The notes: a model not told the origin generated them from the sequence alone. A DNA stretch of 64,000 nt from Methanospirillum purgamenti (GCF_018502485.1 NZ_CP075546.1); one strand, 5' to 3'; numbered from the stretch's first letter, positions 54,537-63,911 are shown. Numbers and translations: made by a program.

Positions 54537-55532
54537 TTATGAAAACACCTCCGCAACTATTGTTGCAACCATGGCATTGATTTGAAGATACTCATTCCCT
54601 GCATGGGTAAGTTTTGCATCTACATCGGCCAGCCGGGTGACAATTGCAGGATCATTATATTCCCGCTCTGTGACCTGAAGAAGGGTTGTTATGATCTCTC
54701 TTCCTGACAGACCCTGAGTGATCATGAGATCCTGCAATCTCTTTTGTGCATTGGCAACATCTTTTGCTTTCATAGCATGGAGTGCAATACATACTTCTTC
54801 CTGGGTATCGGTTCTGCTGAGTGTATCTGGGTTAAAAGGGGTATTTGTTTCAATCCTCACCTGAAGATACATGATAGCTTTTCGGAGGTCTCCTGCAGAT
54901 GCGGCAACGATAAGACCAATCTCATCTTCCGGTACAGGCTTTTCAGTTTGGATATCTTCCTGGATTCGGTTCAGACAATTTCGTATAATCTCACGTGATA
55001 GGGGAGTAAAAAAAAGTGGAAGGCACCGTGATTTTATGGGAGGGATGAGGGATGAAGCCTGGGTAGTACAAAAGACAAATCTGCAGGTTCCACTGTATCT
55101 TTCCATCGTTCGTCGAAGTGCATGCTGGATATCATGGGATAGTGCCTGGGCATCCTCAAAGAGCATGACTTTAAATTCTGCGTTAATAGGGCGTATTGAA
55201 GCATATGAAGAGATAATATGTTTTAAATTTGAAAGAAATGATTCGTCAGAACGATATAGATGTAAAAACCGTTCATCAGATTCAAGAGAAGATTTTCCTC
55301 GTTCCATGAGATCAGATGTCCGGAAGATTGTTACATTATCCTGCCAGGAATCGCCGTATAGTTCCCGAAGCGTAGTCTCAATAGAGACTGATTTACCTGT
55401 TCCGGGCGGACCTGATACTACGAGATGTGGGAGGTTTTTTGTTGCGGCACATCTCCTGAGAACCTCACAAACCCGTTCTTGTCCCAGAATCTGATCAAAA
55501 CTGACAGGACGATATTTTTCAATCCAGAACAT
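54537..55532 (-). CDS. Replication factor C small-subunit paralogue
   Basis: A 331-residue clamp-loader AAA+ protein beginning MFWIEKYRPVSFDQILGQ. Walker A is GPPGTGKS (41-48). Walker B is changed: MLFEDAQAL instead of the usual LDEAD, with Asp and Glu order swapped. The arginine-finger SRC motif is kept (KSRCLPLFF, about 168-170). This suggests an RFC paralogue with weakened ATP hydrolysis rather than the main small subunit. ATG at 55532 starts the conserved domain and overlaps the previous stop by 14 bases. Confidence 0.85.
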   Translation of the reverse strand: MFWIEKYRPVSFDQILGQERVCEVLRRCAATKNLPHLVVSGPPGTGKSVSIETTLRELYGDSWQDNVTIFRTSDLMERGKSSLESDERFLHLYRSDESFLSNLKHIISSYASIRPINAEFKVMLFEDAQALSHDIQHALRRTMERYSGTCRFVFCTTQASSLIPPIKSRCLPLFFTPLSREIIRNCLNRIQEDIQTEKPVPEDEIGLIVAASAGDLRKAIMYLQVRIETNTPFNPDTLSRTDTQEEVCIALHAMKAKDVANAQKRLQDLMITQGLSGREIITTLLQVTEREYNDPAIVTRLADVDAKLTHAGNEYLQINAMVATIVAEVFS

Positions 55533-56250
55533 CCAAAAGCCTCTCCCGTATATATTCAAGGGCATCCTTGATAAATTCGGATCCGTTGATGGTTTGGGTA
55601 AGCTCCTGAATCTCTTCAGAACAAAGCTCTTTGCAGAAATGGGTAATATTTGGGATCGCCCGAGTCACTTCATCAATTATCGGTACGGTTGCAACCTTCG
55701 AGGTCCGGGAGAGGGGGTTTAGATCTATTGCTATCACCTTTTTTCCCATGGCAATAAGCGCCTGTGCCCGATCCCCATCTTCAAGAGGTACGAGAATGAC
55801 ATCTGCTGAGTACATCCCGTCAAAATGACATAATCCCCTGTCATGGTCAAGCGGGATATAACGGGATACATCTCCTTCAACCAAGGTGATTCCCTGATCT
55901 TTCAGGAGATTTGAAATTACCTTCACCCGTTCGTCAGTACGATGAAACAGGTTTACCTCTACCCGTGCTTTTGATATTACCTGGAGTTCTGCAATTTCTT
56001 TTGCTACAAGTGCTGCAGTATTTCCATTCACCGATATAACTGGATGTCTTGCTACGAGAAGAAGGGCTGCTGCAATTTTTTCTGCTCGTAAAGCAGATTC
56101 AGTAGTTTTTTCTCCAAGTAAGTAATCAAAGGCTTCTCCTCTTCCATGAGCTGTCAATCCTTCGAGCGAGACAACTCCTGTTTTTGTCGATGCTGCTAGT
56201 CGTTCACGAATAATAAGTGAACGATATCGGGGATGGCTTTCTGGGATCAT
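55519..56250 (-). CDS. 4-phosphopantoate--beta-alanine ligase
   Basis: A 243-residue archaeal phosphopantothenate synthetase (former DUF137), ATP-dependent. Conserved pieces are IPESHPRYRSLIIRERLA, GLTAHGRGEAFDYLLGE, PVISVNGNTAALV, RVEVNLFHRTDERV and IAIDLNPLSRTS. It joins phosphopantoate, made by the adjacent pantoate kinase, to beta-alanine in the archaeal CoA route. ATG at 56250 overlaps the kinase stop (ATGA); the longer frame to 56367 would run far into the kinase gene. Confidence 0.92.
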   Translation of the reverse strand: MIPESHPRYRSLIIRERLAASTKTGVVSLEGLTAHGRGEAFDYLLGEKTTESALRAEKIAAALLLVARHPVISVNGNTAALVAKEIAELQVISKARVEVNLFHRTDERVKVISNLLKDQGITLVEGDVSRYIPLDHDRGLCHFDGMYSADVILVPLEDGDRAQALIAMGKKVIAIDLNPLSRTSKVATVPIIDEVTRAIPNITHFCKELCSEEIQELTQTINGSEFIKDALEYIRERLLDVLD

Positions 56251-57116
56251 GAACATCGTTCTCCATGTAAAATTCTCGGCCCTCCAGGCGAAAGTGTGAG
56301 TCGGTATACTTCTCCAAACATATTCAGAATTGCTTCTGCCGTTTTTCCGATTGCAAACACACCGCATCCAAGCATGGTCATACTTGCCAAAACCCTGTTA
56401 TCATCGCAGACCTTCAGCACTGTTCGGACCTCTTCAGAAATAAGTCCACTTTTCTCGGCAAATTCTCTTGACGCTAAAAACAACTCATCCACTGTTTCAG
56501 GAATATAATCTGGAAATGCTTTGGATATCTTATCCATCCAGGATGGAGAAGTTAAAATCGATGATGTTTTTATTGGACCAAGAGTTATTGCATAGATAGG
56601 TCGTAGATTCATTAGTCTTCTTATTTCTCCATCAGGGCCGGGAGTTTTTCGAATAACCGCACCTCCACTCTGGCAGGCAGAAACATCTCCAAGACCTGTC
56701 CGATGCATTACTTCTACCTGGTGTGCAATTTTTATGCAGTCATGTGAGGAGAGTCCTAAATTAAAGAGTGAGTTTACAGCATGAGCCGTCCCTAAAAGAG
56801 CGGCAGCAGACATGCCATATCCACTTCCGATTGGAAGGTAACATGTCGTCTCAATAGCAGCATGGACTGACATTTTTTTAAGGAGATCCATGATAACTGG
56901 TGAGGTATCTCCTATTTGTTCTGGTAATCCGGTTTTATCACTTTTAAAAATTTTAACCGATGATATTGGATTTTGTCTGGCAACCACCCTGACTCCTTCT
57001 GAAAGAACAAGCCCTCCACCGATACTTCCGGATTTGTCTGGATTTTCATGTATGACCGGAAGAAAATATCCAGATATATGGCCTGGACAAAATGCAGTGA
57101 CGCTGGCTGATTCCAT
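56247..57116 (-). CDS. Pantoate kinase
   Basis: A 289-residue GHMP-superfamily kinase that phosphorylates pantoate, the archaeal counterpart of bacterial PanK. The first motif is SGSIGGGLVLSEG with ISGYFLPVIH before it. The ATP-binding glycine-rich loop is LPIGSGYGMSAAALLGTA. The C-terminal motif is SMTMLGCGVFAIG. It starts two bases after coaBC and overlaps the ligase, so three CoA-pathway genes are coupled. Confidence 0.92.
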   Translation of the reverse strand: MESASVTAFCPGHISGYFLPVIHENPDKSGSIGGGLVLSEGVRVVARQNPISSVKIFKSDKTGLPEQIGDTSPVIMDLLKKMSVHAAIETTCYLPIGSGYGMSAAALLGTAHAVNSLFNLGLSSHDCIKIAHQVEVMHRTGLGDVSACQSGGAVIRKTPGPDGEIRRLMNLRPIYAITLGPIKTSSILTSPSWMDKISKAFPDYIPETVDELFLASREFAEKSGLISEEVRTVLKVCDDNRVLASMTMLGCGVFAIGKTAEAILNMFGEVYRLTLSPGGPRILHGERCS

Positions 57117-57118
57117 GA

Positions 57119-58255
57119 TTAAAGGTGCCTGGTAATGATTCGCTCAAAGATTTTTTTTGCAATATCCTGTTTTTTTCCAGAAATCTCATGAGTTTCAAAA
57201 GAGTCCATAATAGTATATCTTCCCTCTTCTGATCCCAGATTGTCAGGAGTATTGGCAAGAACCATAGAGACTTTGTTCTGAAGGAGTCTTTTTCCTTCTT
57301 TATGGGCGTTTGTCCCTAGTTTGAATGCTACTGTTATTGGAACATTTTGGATTGCAAGATCGATTAACTTAGGTAGTGGGTGTAATGTCAGGTTTACGGA
57401 TTTTCCACTTGGAATCTTTCCTTGAAGACATTCCGGAGCAAAATCAGAGATTGCTGCAGCACTGATGTATATATCAATCCTCTTTTCCTTCATTACCTTT
57501 TGTATAGCTTCTCCCATGGAGGTTGCAGTTGTGATCCGAATATTAGTTCCGATATTTATCTCGTCACGATGAATAATAGTCACGTCTGCACCAAGTCGGA
57601 ATGCTTCATAGGCAAGCTCTTGTCCCATTCTTCCTGAAGATCTTGTGGTTAGAACACGGACGTCATCTACCGGTTCTTCACATCTTCCGCTCGTTATTAA
57701 TATGTGTTTTCCGGATAAAGGACCGCCGGATAATAAGCGTTCACACCAAAGAATAATCTCATTGATGTCAGCAATCTTGGCCTTTCCCTCTTCTATCCTG
57801 GGACCCACTATAGTAATTCCGGATTGAGTGAGCAGGTCAAGATTTTTTATGACGATATCATGCCTGAACATTGCATGATGCATAGCAGGGACTATAATAA
57901 TGGGCATTTTCCGACCCAGTGCAGTCGTCGCACACGTTGTAACAGTCGTGTCATCTATCCCGCATGCAATTTTGGATATCGTGTTTGCCGTACATGGAGC
58001 GATCAAAAACAGATCTGCAAGCCCGTCATCACCACAATAGGTAACATGCTCTACATGACCGGTTATCCGGGTAATCGTGTCTTGTCCACTTGCATATGTC
58101 AGAGCATCAGGGTGAATTATGGAACAGGCTGCCTGGCTCATTACTGGTTTAACCTGAGCCCCTTTTCTTTTCAAAGCATGAATAAGGCGAACTGTTTCAA
58201 CTGCTGCAATACTTCCGGTAACTCCGAGAAGGATTGTTTTACCATAAAGAGTCAT
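57119..58255 (-). CDS. coaBC: Bifunctional phosphopantothenoylcysteine decarboxylase/phosphopantothenate-cysteine ligase
   Basis: A 378-residue Dfp protein. The N-terminal flavin domain has GVTGSIAAVETVRLI, an active-site histidine region IVPAMHHAMFRH and FLIAPCTANTISKIACGIDD. The C-terminal CoaB domain has ILITSGRCEEPVDDVRVLTTRSSGRMG and the ISAAAISDFAP loop. It makes 4'-phosphopantetheine from phosphopantothenate, continuing the pathway of the next two genes. The start overlaps the methyltransferase stop (ATGA). Confidence 0.95.
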   Translation of the reverse strand: MTLYGKTILLGVTGSIAAVETVRLIHALKRKGAQVKPVMSQAACSIIHPDALTYASGQDTITRITGHVEHVTYCGDDGLADLFLIAPCTANTISKIACGIDDTTVTTCATTALGRKMPIIIVPAMHHAMFRHDIVIKNLDLLTQSGITIVGPRIEEGKAKIADINEIILWCERLLSGGPLSGKHILITSGRCEEPVDDVRVLTTRSSGRMGQELAYEAFRLGADVTIIHRDEINIGTNIRITTATSMGEAIQKVMKEKRIDIYISAAAISDFAPECLQGKIPSGKSVNLTLHPLPKLIDLAIQNVPITVAFKLGTNAHKEGKRLLQNKVSMVLANTPDNLGSEEGRYTIMDSFETHEISGKKQDIAKKIFERIITRHL

Positions 58256-59118
58256 GATATCCTCACATCTGTTACTGTATGTACTTTTCCAGGACCAATC
58301 TTTTTAATGGCCAGATGTTGACAGGTAGCTTCATATCCTGACTCCATGAGAATTCTTTCAATTTTATCAGTAGTATTACCTATACTATGAACATGAAGCA
58401 TAGTCCCTGACTGCACATGATCCAGAGCAATGGAAAGAAATCTGACCGCCTCATAAAAACCCATATGAATCCGATCATATGGTCCGGCAAGATTATCTCT
58501 ACAATCTCCTTGTGTGACCGTAATGCATGATGTTAGTTTGTTTTCAAGAATATTTTTCTTTAAATATGTGATTGAATCTGGATTAATTTCAATTGCATGG
58601 ACATGTGCTCCTGCTTTGGCGAGCGGGAGAGTAAAGTATCCAATCCCGGCAAACATATCACAAACCTGTTCTCCGGGTTGTACTAGATTGGCGATCCGCT
58701 TTTTTTCTTCGCGGTTTCCTTGTGAAAACATAACCCTGGTCGGATCAAGGTGGTATTTTATTCCTGATTCTTTGTGAAGAATGTCACCAGTAACTCCGTA
58801 GAGAGTAGTGGTGTCAGGAATTCGCATGTCTCCATTATGTCCCCGGTACCAGATAACTGCCTGCGGATTATGCAATCTGATAACCTCATTTATGTCTGAA
58901 TCTAAAGGTTCAGATCCATGGAATGCGATGATCGGTCCAATCTTTTGAAATCCTCTCCCGTTTCTTTTCCGTTCTGGAATTATACCAGAATATGGATATC
59001 CGTCTTTTACCGGGATATAAGCAGTTTCTCCATATACATATGGTTTTCTGGTTGTATCTACCCAGGATGCAGATGTATACTTTTTTATATCCCTGGAGGG
59101 GATTTCCCGGACATTCAT
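58252..59118 (-). CDS. TYW2/Trm5-type tRNA position-37 modification enzyme
   Basis: A 288-residue class I SAM enzyme with an N-terminal substrate domain (YIPVKDGYPYSGIIP). The core is VCDMFAGIGYFTLPLAKAGAHVHAIEINPDS, DCRDN and RIHMGFYEAVRFL. The FAGIGYFT motif and lack of the NLP motif of Trm5 favour a TYW2-like aminocarboxypropyl transferase for wyosine on tRNA-Phe, but Trm5 is not excluded. ATG at 59118 is preferred; 59184 would extend into the NMD3 gene. Confidence 0.82.
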   Translation of the reverse strand: MNVREIPSRDIKKYTSASWVDTTRKPYVYGETAYIPVKDGYPYSGIIPERKRNGRGFQKIGPIIAFHGSEPLDSDINEVIRLHNPQAVIWYRGHNGDMRIPDTTTLYGVTGDILHKESGIKYHLDPTRVMFSQGNREEKKRIANLVQPGEQVCDMFAGIGYFTLPLAKAGAHVHAIEINPDSITYLKKNILENKLTSCITVTQGDCRDNLAGPYDRIHMGFYEAVRFLSIALDHVQSGTMLHVHSIGNTTDKIERILMESGYEATCQHLAIKKIGPGKVHTVTDVRIS

Positions 59119-59134
59119 AGAGCAGGGGTATGAA

Positions 59135-60172
59135 TTATACGACCAAAACCCGATCATCATCTCTGATGATATGGACACACTCACCAGATGTTATATTTCT
59201 CCATGACTGAACTGGAACTTCTTCCGTTTTTCCGGTCACTTCGTCCATAAGTCCAAGTGTCTCTCCATCCTGATAGACAACGAGCATTGGAGTTCCATCT
59301 TTTACTGACCCTATGTATCTGGATTCTGTGGATTCCGGAACTGTTCGTGGGATACCTGATGCCAGATCCAGGTAATTAATGGTTTTTCCTTCCGCTCCAA
59401 GGATTTCTCCATATGTATTCCTGATATAAATGACATCGCCTTTCGTATATCTCGGAAGACGAACTGCATAGGTAATCCGGTATAATTTTTTTCCCTCTTT
59501 TTCCCCAATCAGTGTCGGGTGAAGTGAATACCTGCCTCCCATTTTTCTGGTGATATCACGGGAGATCTGTTCACCAAGGGTTTGTGTCCCGACAATGATG
59601 TCAAGACCCTCCCGACCTTCTTCCATCCGGGTTACAAATGAGAGGCGATCACCTTGTAATTGTAACTCTTCTTCTGCCTGATATGCTATTCTTTTGGCTC
59701 GTTCCTGCTCTTCAGGTGTAGCTTTTCTTCCTTCTGCACGAAGTTGTACAACACCCTGCCAGTAATTTCCGTGGTATCTGCTACACCGGTCACAGGAATC
59801 ATATTGCCATAGTATCTCTACCGTACAGGCTGCCTCAACTTTTTGACCATATAATGTTCCGGTTACTGAAACATGTGCAAAAGACCGGTTTTTACTATTT
59901 TCGTCAAGTTTTATAGAGACTTCAGGCTTTCTAATATCCTGAAACAAATGAATGGCGGAGAGCGCAGCTTCATATTCAAGATCCTCTCGGGTTCTTTCAC
60001 AATCATTCCACCCACTCTTATCCCGCATAGAATTACAGCTCGGGCAACGGACCATTTTTACCCGGCCATCACAGGAAAACCAATCGATATCAGATGCACG
60101 ACATTTTCCGCAGATATCGCCTGTTTGAGACGGGCCACCACATTTTGGACAAATTGCCTCTTGTAAATCCAT
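59135..60172 (-). CDS. NMD3-family ribosome-associated protein
   Basis: A 345-residue archaeal NMD3 homologue. Four Cys-pair zinc knuckles lie at the N-terminus (ICPKCGGPSQTG, ICGKCRAS, MVRCPSCNSM). The NMD3 core follows, with DSCDRCSRYHGNYWQGVVQLRA, YSLHPTLIGEKEGKKLYRITYAVRLP and a C-terminal SH3-like region. In eukaryotes NMD3 exports the 60S subunit; the archaeal form probably acts in large-subunit maturation. Ten bases after DUF424. Confidence 0.9.
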   Translation of the reverse strand: MDLQEAICPKCGGPSQTGDICGKCRASDIDWFSCDGRVKMVRCPSCNSMRDKSGWNDCERTREDLEYEAALSAIHLFQDIRKPEVSIKLDENSKNRSFAHVSVTGTLYGQKVEAACTVEILWQYDSCDRCSRYHGNYWQGVVQLRAEGRKATPEEQERAKRIAYQAEEELQLQGDRLSFVTRMEEGREGLDIIVGTQTLGEQISRDITRKMGGRYSLHPTLIGEKEGKKLYRITYAVRLPRYTKGDVIYIRNTYGEILGAEGKTINYLDLASGIPRTVPESTESRYIGSVKDGTPMLVVYQDGETLGLMDEVTGKTEEVPVQSWRNITSGECVHIIRDDDRVLVV

Positions 60173-60181
60173 ATTTATCGC

Positions 60182-60475
60182 TTATATCCGTAAGATTGTT
60201 ACGTAGGGTATTCCTTCGATAAGTCGACAAGAATCCTTTTCTATAACTCCATATCGGGTCGCTAAATCAACGCACCGATGCCCGAATATGGTAATGTTAT
60301 CAGAGGTCATGAGAACGCGGACCACCTCTTCTTCTAAGGCCGGTTCATTGCCAAAGAAAGATTCTGTAATAGATATTGAAATATCTCCTTCTGTGAAGGT
60401 CTTTCCGATTAGTTCCCGGTCGCAGAGTCCCATGACTTCTTTGTTATCTGCAGATCGGTGAATACGAAGTAACAT
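60182..60475 (-). CDS. DUF424 family protein
   Basis: A 97-residue protein with the DUF424 pattern: LLRIHRSADNKEVMGLCDRELIGKTFTEGDISISITESFF and the later TIFGHRCVDLATRYGVI. The family is conserved in archaea next to NMD3 and translation genes and is likely tied to ribosome or tRNA work, but its activity is unproven. Ends at RI, ten bases before the NMD3 gene. Confidence 0.85.
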   Translation of the reverse strand: MLLRIHRSADNKEVMGLCDRELIGKTFTEGDISISITESFFGNEPALEEEVVRVLMTSDNITIFGHRCVDLATRYGVIEKDSCRLIEGIPYVTILRI

Positions 60476-60520
60476 CCTGATATGATCGGGTACCAGAGGG
60501 AGAAAAACCTTTCAGGTAGA

Positions 60521-61351
60521 TCAAAGCGAGATGTCAATACCGTATACTTTATTCGGAGTGTGCATATGTATCCGGTAGAGGTCATTTTCAGTGATGGTCC
60601 CCTGCTCGAGATGTCTCATGGTAAAACGTGGAACCGATTTTGGTCCGATAACTGCTCCGGGTCTGCTGTTTTCATCCATGTAATCGCTCTCTATGGTAAA
60701 TTCCCGTTGTTGTCTACATAACTCCGGAATAGCTTCATGTTTTGCAACCAATGAAGGAGTAAGGGGTGTGTCCGGGGTTCCAAAATGTTTTATAACTTTA
60801 TTCGGATCAAGGCCTTCTGTTTTTGCCATCTCGACCATATCAGAGCATGGACCAGATTCTGCGTGAATTTGTATGGCACATCCGATATCTGCTGCTAGTC
60901 TGAATCCCTGAGATACAACCTGGTTTGAGAGGTTTGTTATCTCTTTAGTGGTGTCGTAATGAGGTCTACCGCTTTTTATCGCTATTGCTTTTCCTTCAGC
61001 AACATAGTGTGCTGCGCAGGCGAGCCCTCCCATCATGATATCCGCAGCTTCTGAATAACTCATGCGTTCAGCCAGAACCGTTATCTCAGCCGGATGGACC
61101 CCCAGAATTGGAAAAACTATTAATCCTGTTTTATCATGAATCTGCTTTGCAATATCCAGAGTCTCATCAAATACCTGATTGAAATCTTCTCCGGTAGTGG
61201 GATGAACTCCAAGAGACCATGATGGTTTTGTCACAAGACAGATATGAGTGCCACCTGCCCGCTGGTACTCCTTTGCAGCTTCGATACCTTTCCCATTTCT
61301 GGGATCGATATGAATATGATCATCAAGGATTGGATACTTCGGTGTCCTCAT
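60521..61351 (-). CDS. TatD-like metal-dependent hydrolase
   Basis: A 276-residue amidohydrolase-fold protein with the N-terminal metal motif DDHIHIDPRNGKG (HxH). Further metal residues are in PILGVHPAE, CAIQIHAESG (His) and KVIKHFGTP; EFTIESDYMDE carries late acidic residues. TatD relatives are exonucleases or esterases; the archaeal role is unknown. Its start lies 29 bases inside the mptD frame, implying coupled translation. Confidence 0.8.
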   Translation of the reverse strand: MRTPKYPILDDHIHIDPRNGKGIEAAKEYQRAGGTHICLVTKPSWSLGVHPTTGEDFNQVFDETLDIAKQIHDKTGLIVFPILGVHPAEITVLAERMSYSEAADIMMGGLACAAHYVAEGKAIAIKSGRPHYDTTKEITNLSNQVVSQGFRLAADIGCAIQIHAESGPCSDMVEMAKTEGLDPNKVIKHFGTPDTPLTPSLVAKHEAIPELCRQQREFTIESDYMDENSRPGAVIGPKSVPRFTMRHLEQGTITENDLYRIHMHTPNKVYGIDISL

Positions 61352-61676
61352 CCATCCACTCGATTCTCATCATAGGGTAATCACCTTCTCTTGCTATACA
61401 GGCATGGCAGGATGCTTCATTCACCCTGATGGTGAGTTCAACATCAAGCATCAGACCAGTTAGTTCACTATACCCAAAGCTGTTAGGGATCATGAGCTCA
61501 CGATCAAGGCTAACCGTTATGTCTGTCATATATGGTTGTTGAATGTGCGCATTTTCTATTGCTTTCTCAAGGGATGAAGCAGATTCGCGGGATACTGGCA
61601 CTCCTACCCATTGATGGTATAAAGCGCCCAGTTTTATACCCGCTTCAAAGGCTGCTCGTTCCCTGTCAGTAATCAT
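61323..61676 (-). CDS. mptD: Dihydroneopterin aldolase MptD (archaeal type)
   Basis: A 117-residue protein of the archaeal DHNA family (former DUF372), which makes 6-hydroxymethyl-dihydropterin for tetrahydromethanopterin. Signature segments are FEAGIKLGALYHQWVGVPVSRESASSLEKAIENA, QPYMTDITVSLDR and FGYSELTGLMLDVEL. It heads the long minus-strand run and diverges from purB. Confidence 0.9.
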   Translation of the reverse strand: MITDRERAAFEAGIKLGALYHQWVGVPVSRESASSLEKAIENAHIQQPYMTDITVSLDRELMIPNSFGYSELTGLMLDVELTIRVNEASCHACIAREGDYPMMRIEWMDEDTEVSNP

Positions 61677-61779
61677 ATCTTCACATGAGTGATTTCAGCC
61701 TATATAAGATCCCGCGTTTTTCCCGAACATGTCTTGAGAATTCATATGGTTAACTATCATGGAGTCTAACAGGTATGTA

Positions 61780-63144
61780 ATGGCGATACACCCTATAGAA
61801 TTCAGATATGGAACCCCCGAGATGAAGCAGGTCTTTGGCGAAGAACACCGTTTTCATTGTATTATTGAGGCAGAGATAGCTCTTGCAAAGGCTGAAGGAT
61901 CTCTTGGAATGATACCTGATGAAGATGCGGCTGTTATTGCAGAAAAAGCTCAGGGGGCATCACTTCAACGATCAAAAGAGATTGAAGAAGAGATTCATCA
62001 TGACATGATGGCTGTTGTCCGGGCTGTATCAGAAGTTTGTGGACCGGCCGGGAGATGGATTCACTATGGAGCTACATCCAATGATATCCTTGATACCGCA
62101 ACCGGACTTCAGATTCGTGATGCGCTCGATATCATCGAGATTAAATTAAAAAATATTCTATCTGTGCTTCTTAAAAGAGCAGAAGAGACTAAACATCTGG
62201 TATGTATTGGCCGGACACATGGGCAGCATGGCGTTCCGACAACATATGGACTTCGGTTTGCGATCTGGGCGAGTGAAATTGGAAGGCATATTGAACGATT
62301 ATCGCAGATCCGTCCACGAGTATGTGTCGGACAACTAACCGGTGCGGTTGGGACACAGGCAGCCCTTGGAGAGAAAGGTATCGAGATACAAGAACAGATG
62401 ATGAAATTTTTAAATCTTTCATCAGTTGATGTCTCAAACCAGATTATACAACGTGACCGATATGCTGAATATTTCTGTTTCCTGGCAAACCTTGCTACAA
62501 CCCTTGACAAAATCGGTGTAGAGATCAGATCTCTGCAGCGTACAGAAATAGGTGAAGTTGAAGAAGCATTTGGTTCAAAGCAGGTTGGATCTTCAACTAT
62601 GCCTCATAAGAGAAACCCAATCAAAAGTGAACAGGTATGTGGTCTTGCCCGAATTATACGTTCGTCAGTTGAACCCGCTTTTCAGAACAATACTCTCTGG
62701 GATGAACGTGATCTGACCAATTCTTCACCAGAGCGAATTTTATTCCCCGAAGCCACTATTCTGACAGACCATATTCTGAAAACGATGGTGTCTGTTCTTG
62801 AAGGCCTGAACCTGAGGGAGGATCGGATTAAACAGAATTTGTCAATGCTTCATGGAATAAATATGGCAGAATCAATCATGATTGAATTGACAAAAAAAGG
62901 TATGGGAAGGCAGGAGGCTCATGAAGTAATCAGAGAAAAGAGTATGGAAGCTCTTACCACAGGACAACCACTTTCTGTTCTCCTCTCTCAGACACCCGAA
63001 GTTACCCGGTTTATTCAAGCAAGAGATATTGAAAAACTGCTTTCACCCGAGTCATATATCGGGACATCAGTCAGGCAGGTTGAGCGGGTAATTAAAAAAT
63101 TAGAATCGTTATATCTGAAAAAAATTAATCATAATACCCGGTAA
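61780..63144 (+). CDS. purB: Adenylosuccinate lyase
   Basis: A 454-residue fumarase-superfamily enzyme. It acts twice in purine synthesis, cleaving SAICAR and adenylosuccinate. Motifs: HYGATSNDILDTATGLQ, GRTHGQHGVPTTYGLRFA with the catalytic His, and the fumarate-lyase signature GSSTMPHKRNPIKSEQ with its serine. ATG at 61780 (MAIHPIEFRYGTPEM) fits the family N-terminus better than ATG at 61759. The last 20 bases overlap the convergent exported-protein gene. Confidence 0.95.
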   Translation: MAIHPIEFRYGTPEMKQVFGEEHRFHCIIEAEIALAKAEGSLGMIPDEDAAVIAEKAQGASLQRSKEIEEEIHHDMMAVVRAVSEVCGPAGRWIHYGATSNDILDTATGLQIRDALDIIEIKLKNILSVLLKRAEETKHLVCIGRTHGQHGVPTTYGLRFAIWASEIGRHIERLSQIRPRVCVGQLTGAVGTQAALGEKGIEIQEQMMKFLNLSSVDVSNQIIQRDRYAEYFCFLANLATTLDKIGVEIRSLQRTEIGEVEEAFGSKQVGSSTMPHKRNPIKSEQVCGLARIIRSSVEPAFQNNTLWDERDLTNSSPERILFPEATILTDHILKTMVSVLEGLNLREDRIKQNLSMLHGINMAESIMIELTKKGMGRQEAHEVIREKSMEALTTGQPLSVLLSQTPEVTRFIQARDIEKLLSPESYIGTSVRQVERVIKKLESLYLKKINHNTR

Positions 63145-63652
63145 AGATAGATCCATATCGTTCAAATTTAAAGTCTGAACGGTCAATGACATCTGTGGAA
63201 AATTTCCACGTCTTTTTTGGTTCCAGGTAATCTATCGTTGCATAGGCATTACCTATCTGATCTCCATCAGCATTAAAGAGATTAAATGTCAGTACAATGA
63301 TGTCAATTGTTTTATCATCCAGGTTTCTGATTTCACCTTTAATGTATGCTTTATCCCGGGAGATACGGTCAATATAGGTCTTTTTAATTGAGAGATTTAC
63401 CATTGAATCTTCTGTACATTCAAGATACCCAAATGGACGTGAGACAAATATTTTTCTTCCATTTGAATCTTCTTTTTCAATGGTACTCTGGACTTGATAA
63501 TTTACTGAATCATATACCGGAATGGAATTTCCGTATTCTTCAATTGTTATCACCTGATCTGAAAAGACAGATACTGGTGAGACAATTATGAGAAAAATCA
63601 ATGTGAAAAGGATCGAAAAAAAGGCAACCCCTGTTTTAATTTTTTTTATCAT
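63125..63652 (-). CDS. Exported protein with FxLYD-like domain
   Basis: A 175-residue protein with a basic start and signal helix (FFSILFTLIFLIIVSPVSVFS). The C-terminal domain reads YIKGEIRNLDDKTIDIIVLTFNLFNADGDQIGNAYATIDYL, then KKTWKFS, the pattern of FxLYD-type extracellular beta domains. The function is unknown; such domains are common on methanogen surfaces. It overlaps the purB 3' end by 20 bases. Confidence 0.7.
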   Translation of the reverse strand: MIKKIKTGVAFFSILFTLIFLIIVSPVSVFSDQVITIEEYGNSIPVYDSVNYQVQSTIEKEDSNGRKIFVSRPFGYLECTEDSMVNLSIKKTYIDRISRDKAYIKGEIRNLDDKTIDIIVLTFNLFNADGDQIGNAYATIDYLEPKKTWKFSTDVIDRSDFKFERYGSIFTGYYD

Positions 63653-63773
63653 TCCCTATGTCATACCCCCTGTATTCCATAAAATACATCATATTATTCT
63701 TACTTATTTTAACAACTTCTGATCTGTTCACTGTAATTATAAGACTACCGATAAATAGGGAAAAATCAGAGTA

Positions 63774-63863
63774 ATGATAGGATTCTGGTCAAGACTGTTC
63801 AAAACTAAAACAGTTAAAAAGGGGGGCCAGAAAAATGATGAGTTATTGGATCAAATCTGGTAA
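63774..63863 (+). CDS. Possible 29-residue small protein
   Basis: ATG at 63774 opens 29 codons (MIGFWSRLFKTKTVKKGG and an acidic end), amphipathic and basic. No clear ribosome-binding site is seen. It is included as a weak candidate because it sits in the gap between two exported-protein genes. Confidence 0.2.
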   Translation: MIGFWSRLFKTKTVKKGGQKNDELLDQIW

Positions 63864-63911
63864 AGAAATTTTTACCGTATGCAGTCAATTAGCGAGATTT
63901 TTTGAATAATC

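Noticed and set aside
55519..56367. Longer start for the phosphopantoate ligase at 56367
   Set aside because: It would overlap the pantoate kinase by 120 bases with a non-conserved leader; ATG 56250 overlaps by four and begins the family sequence.
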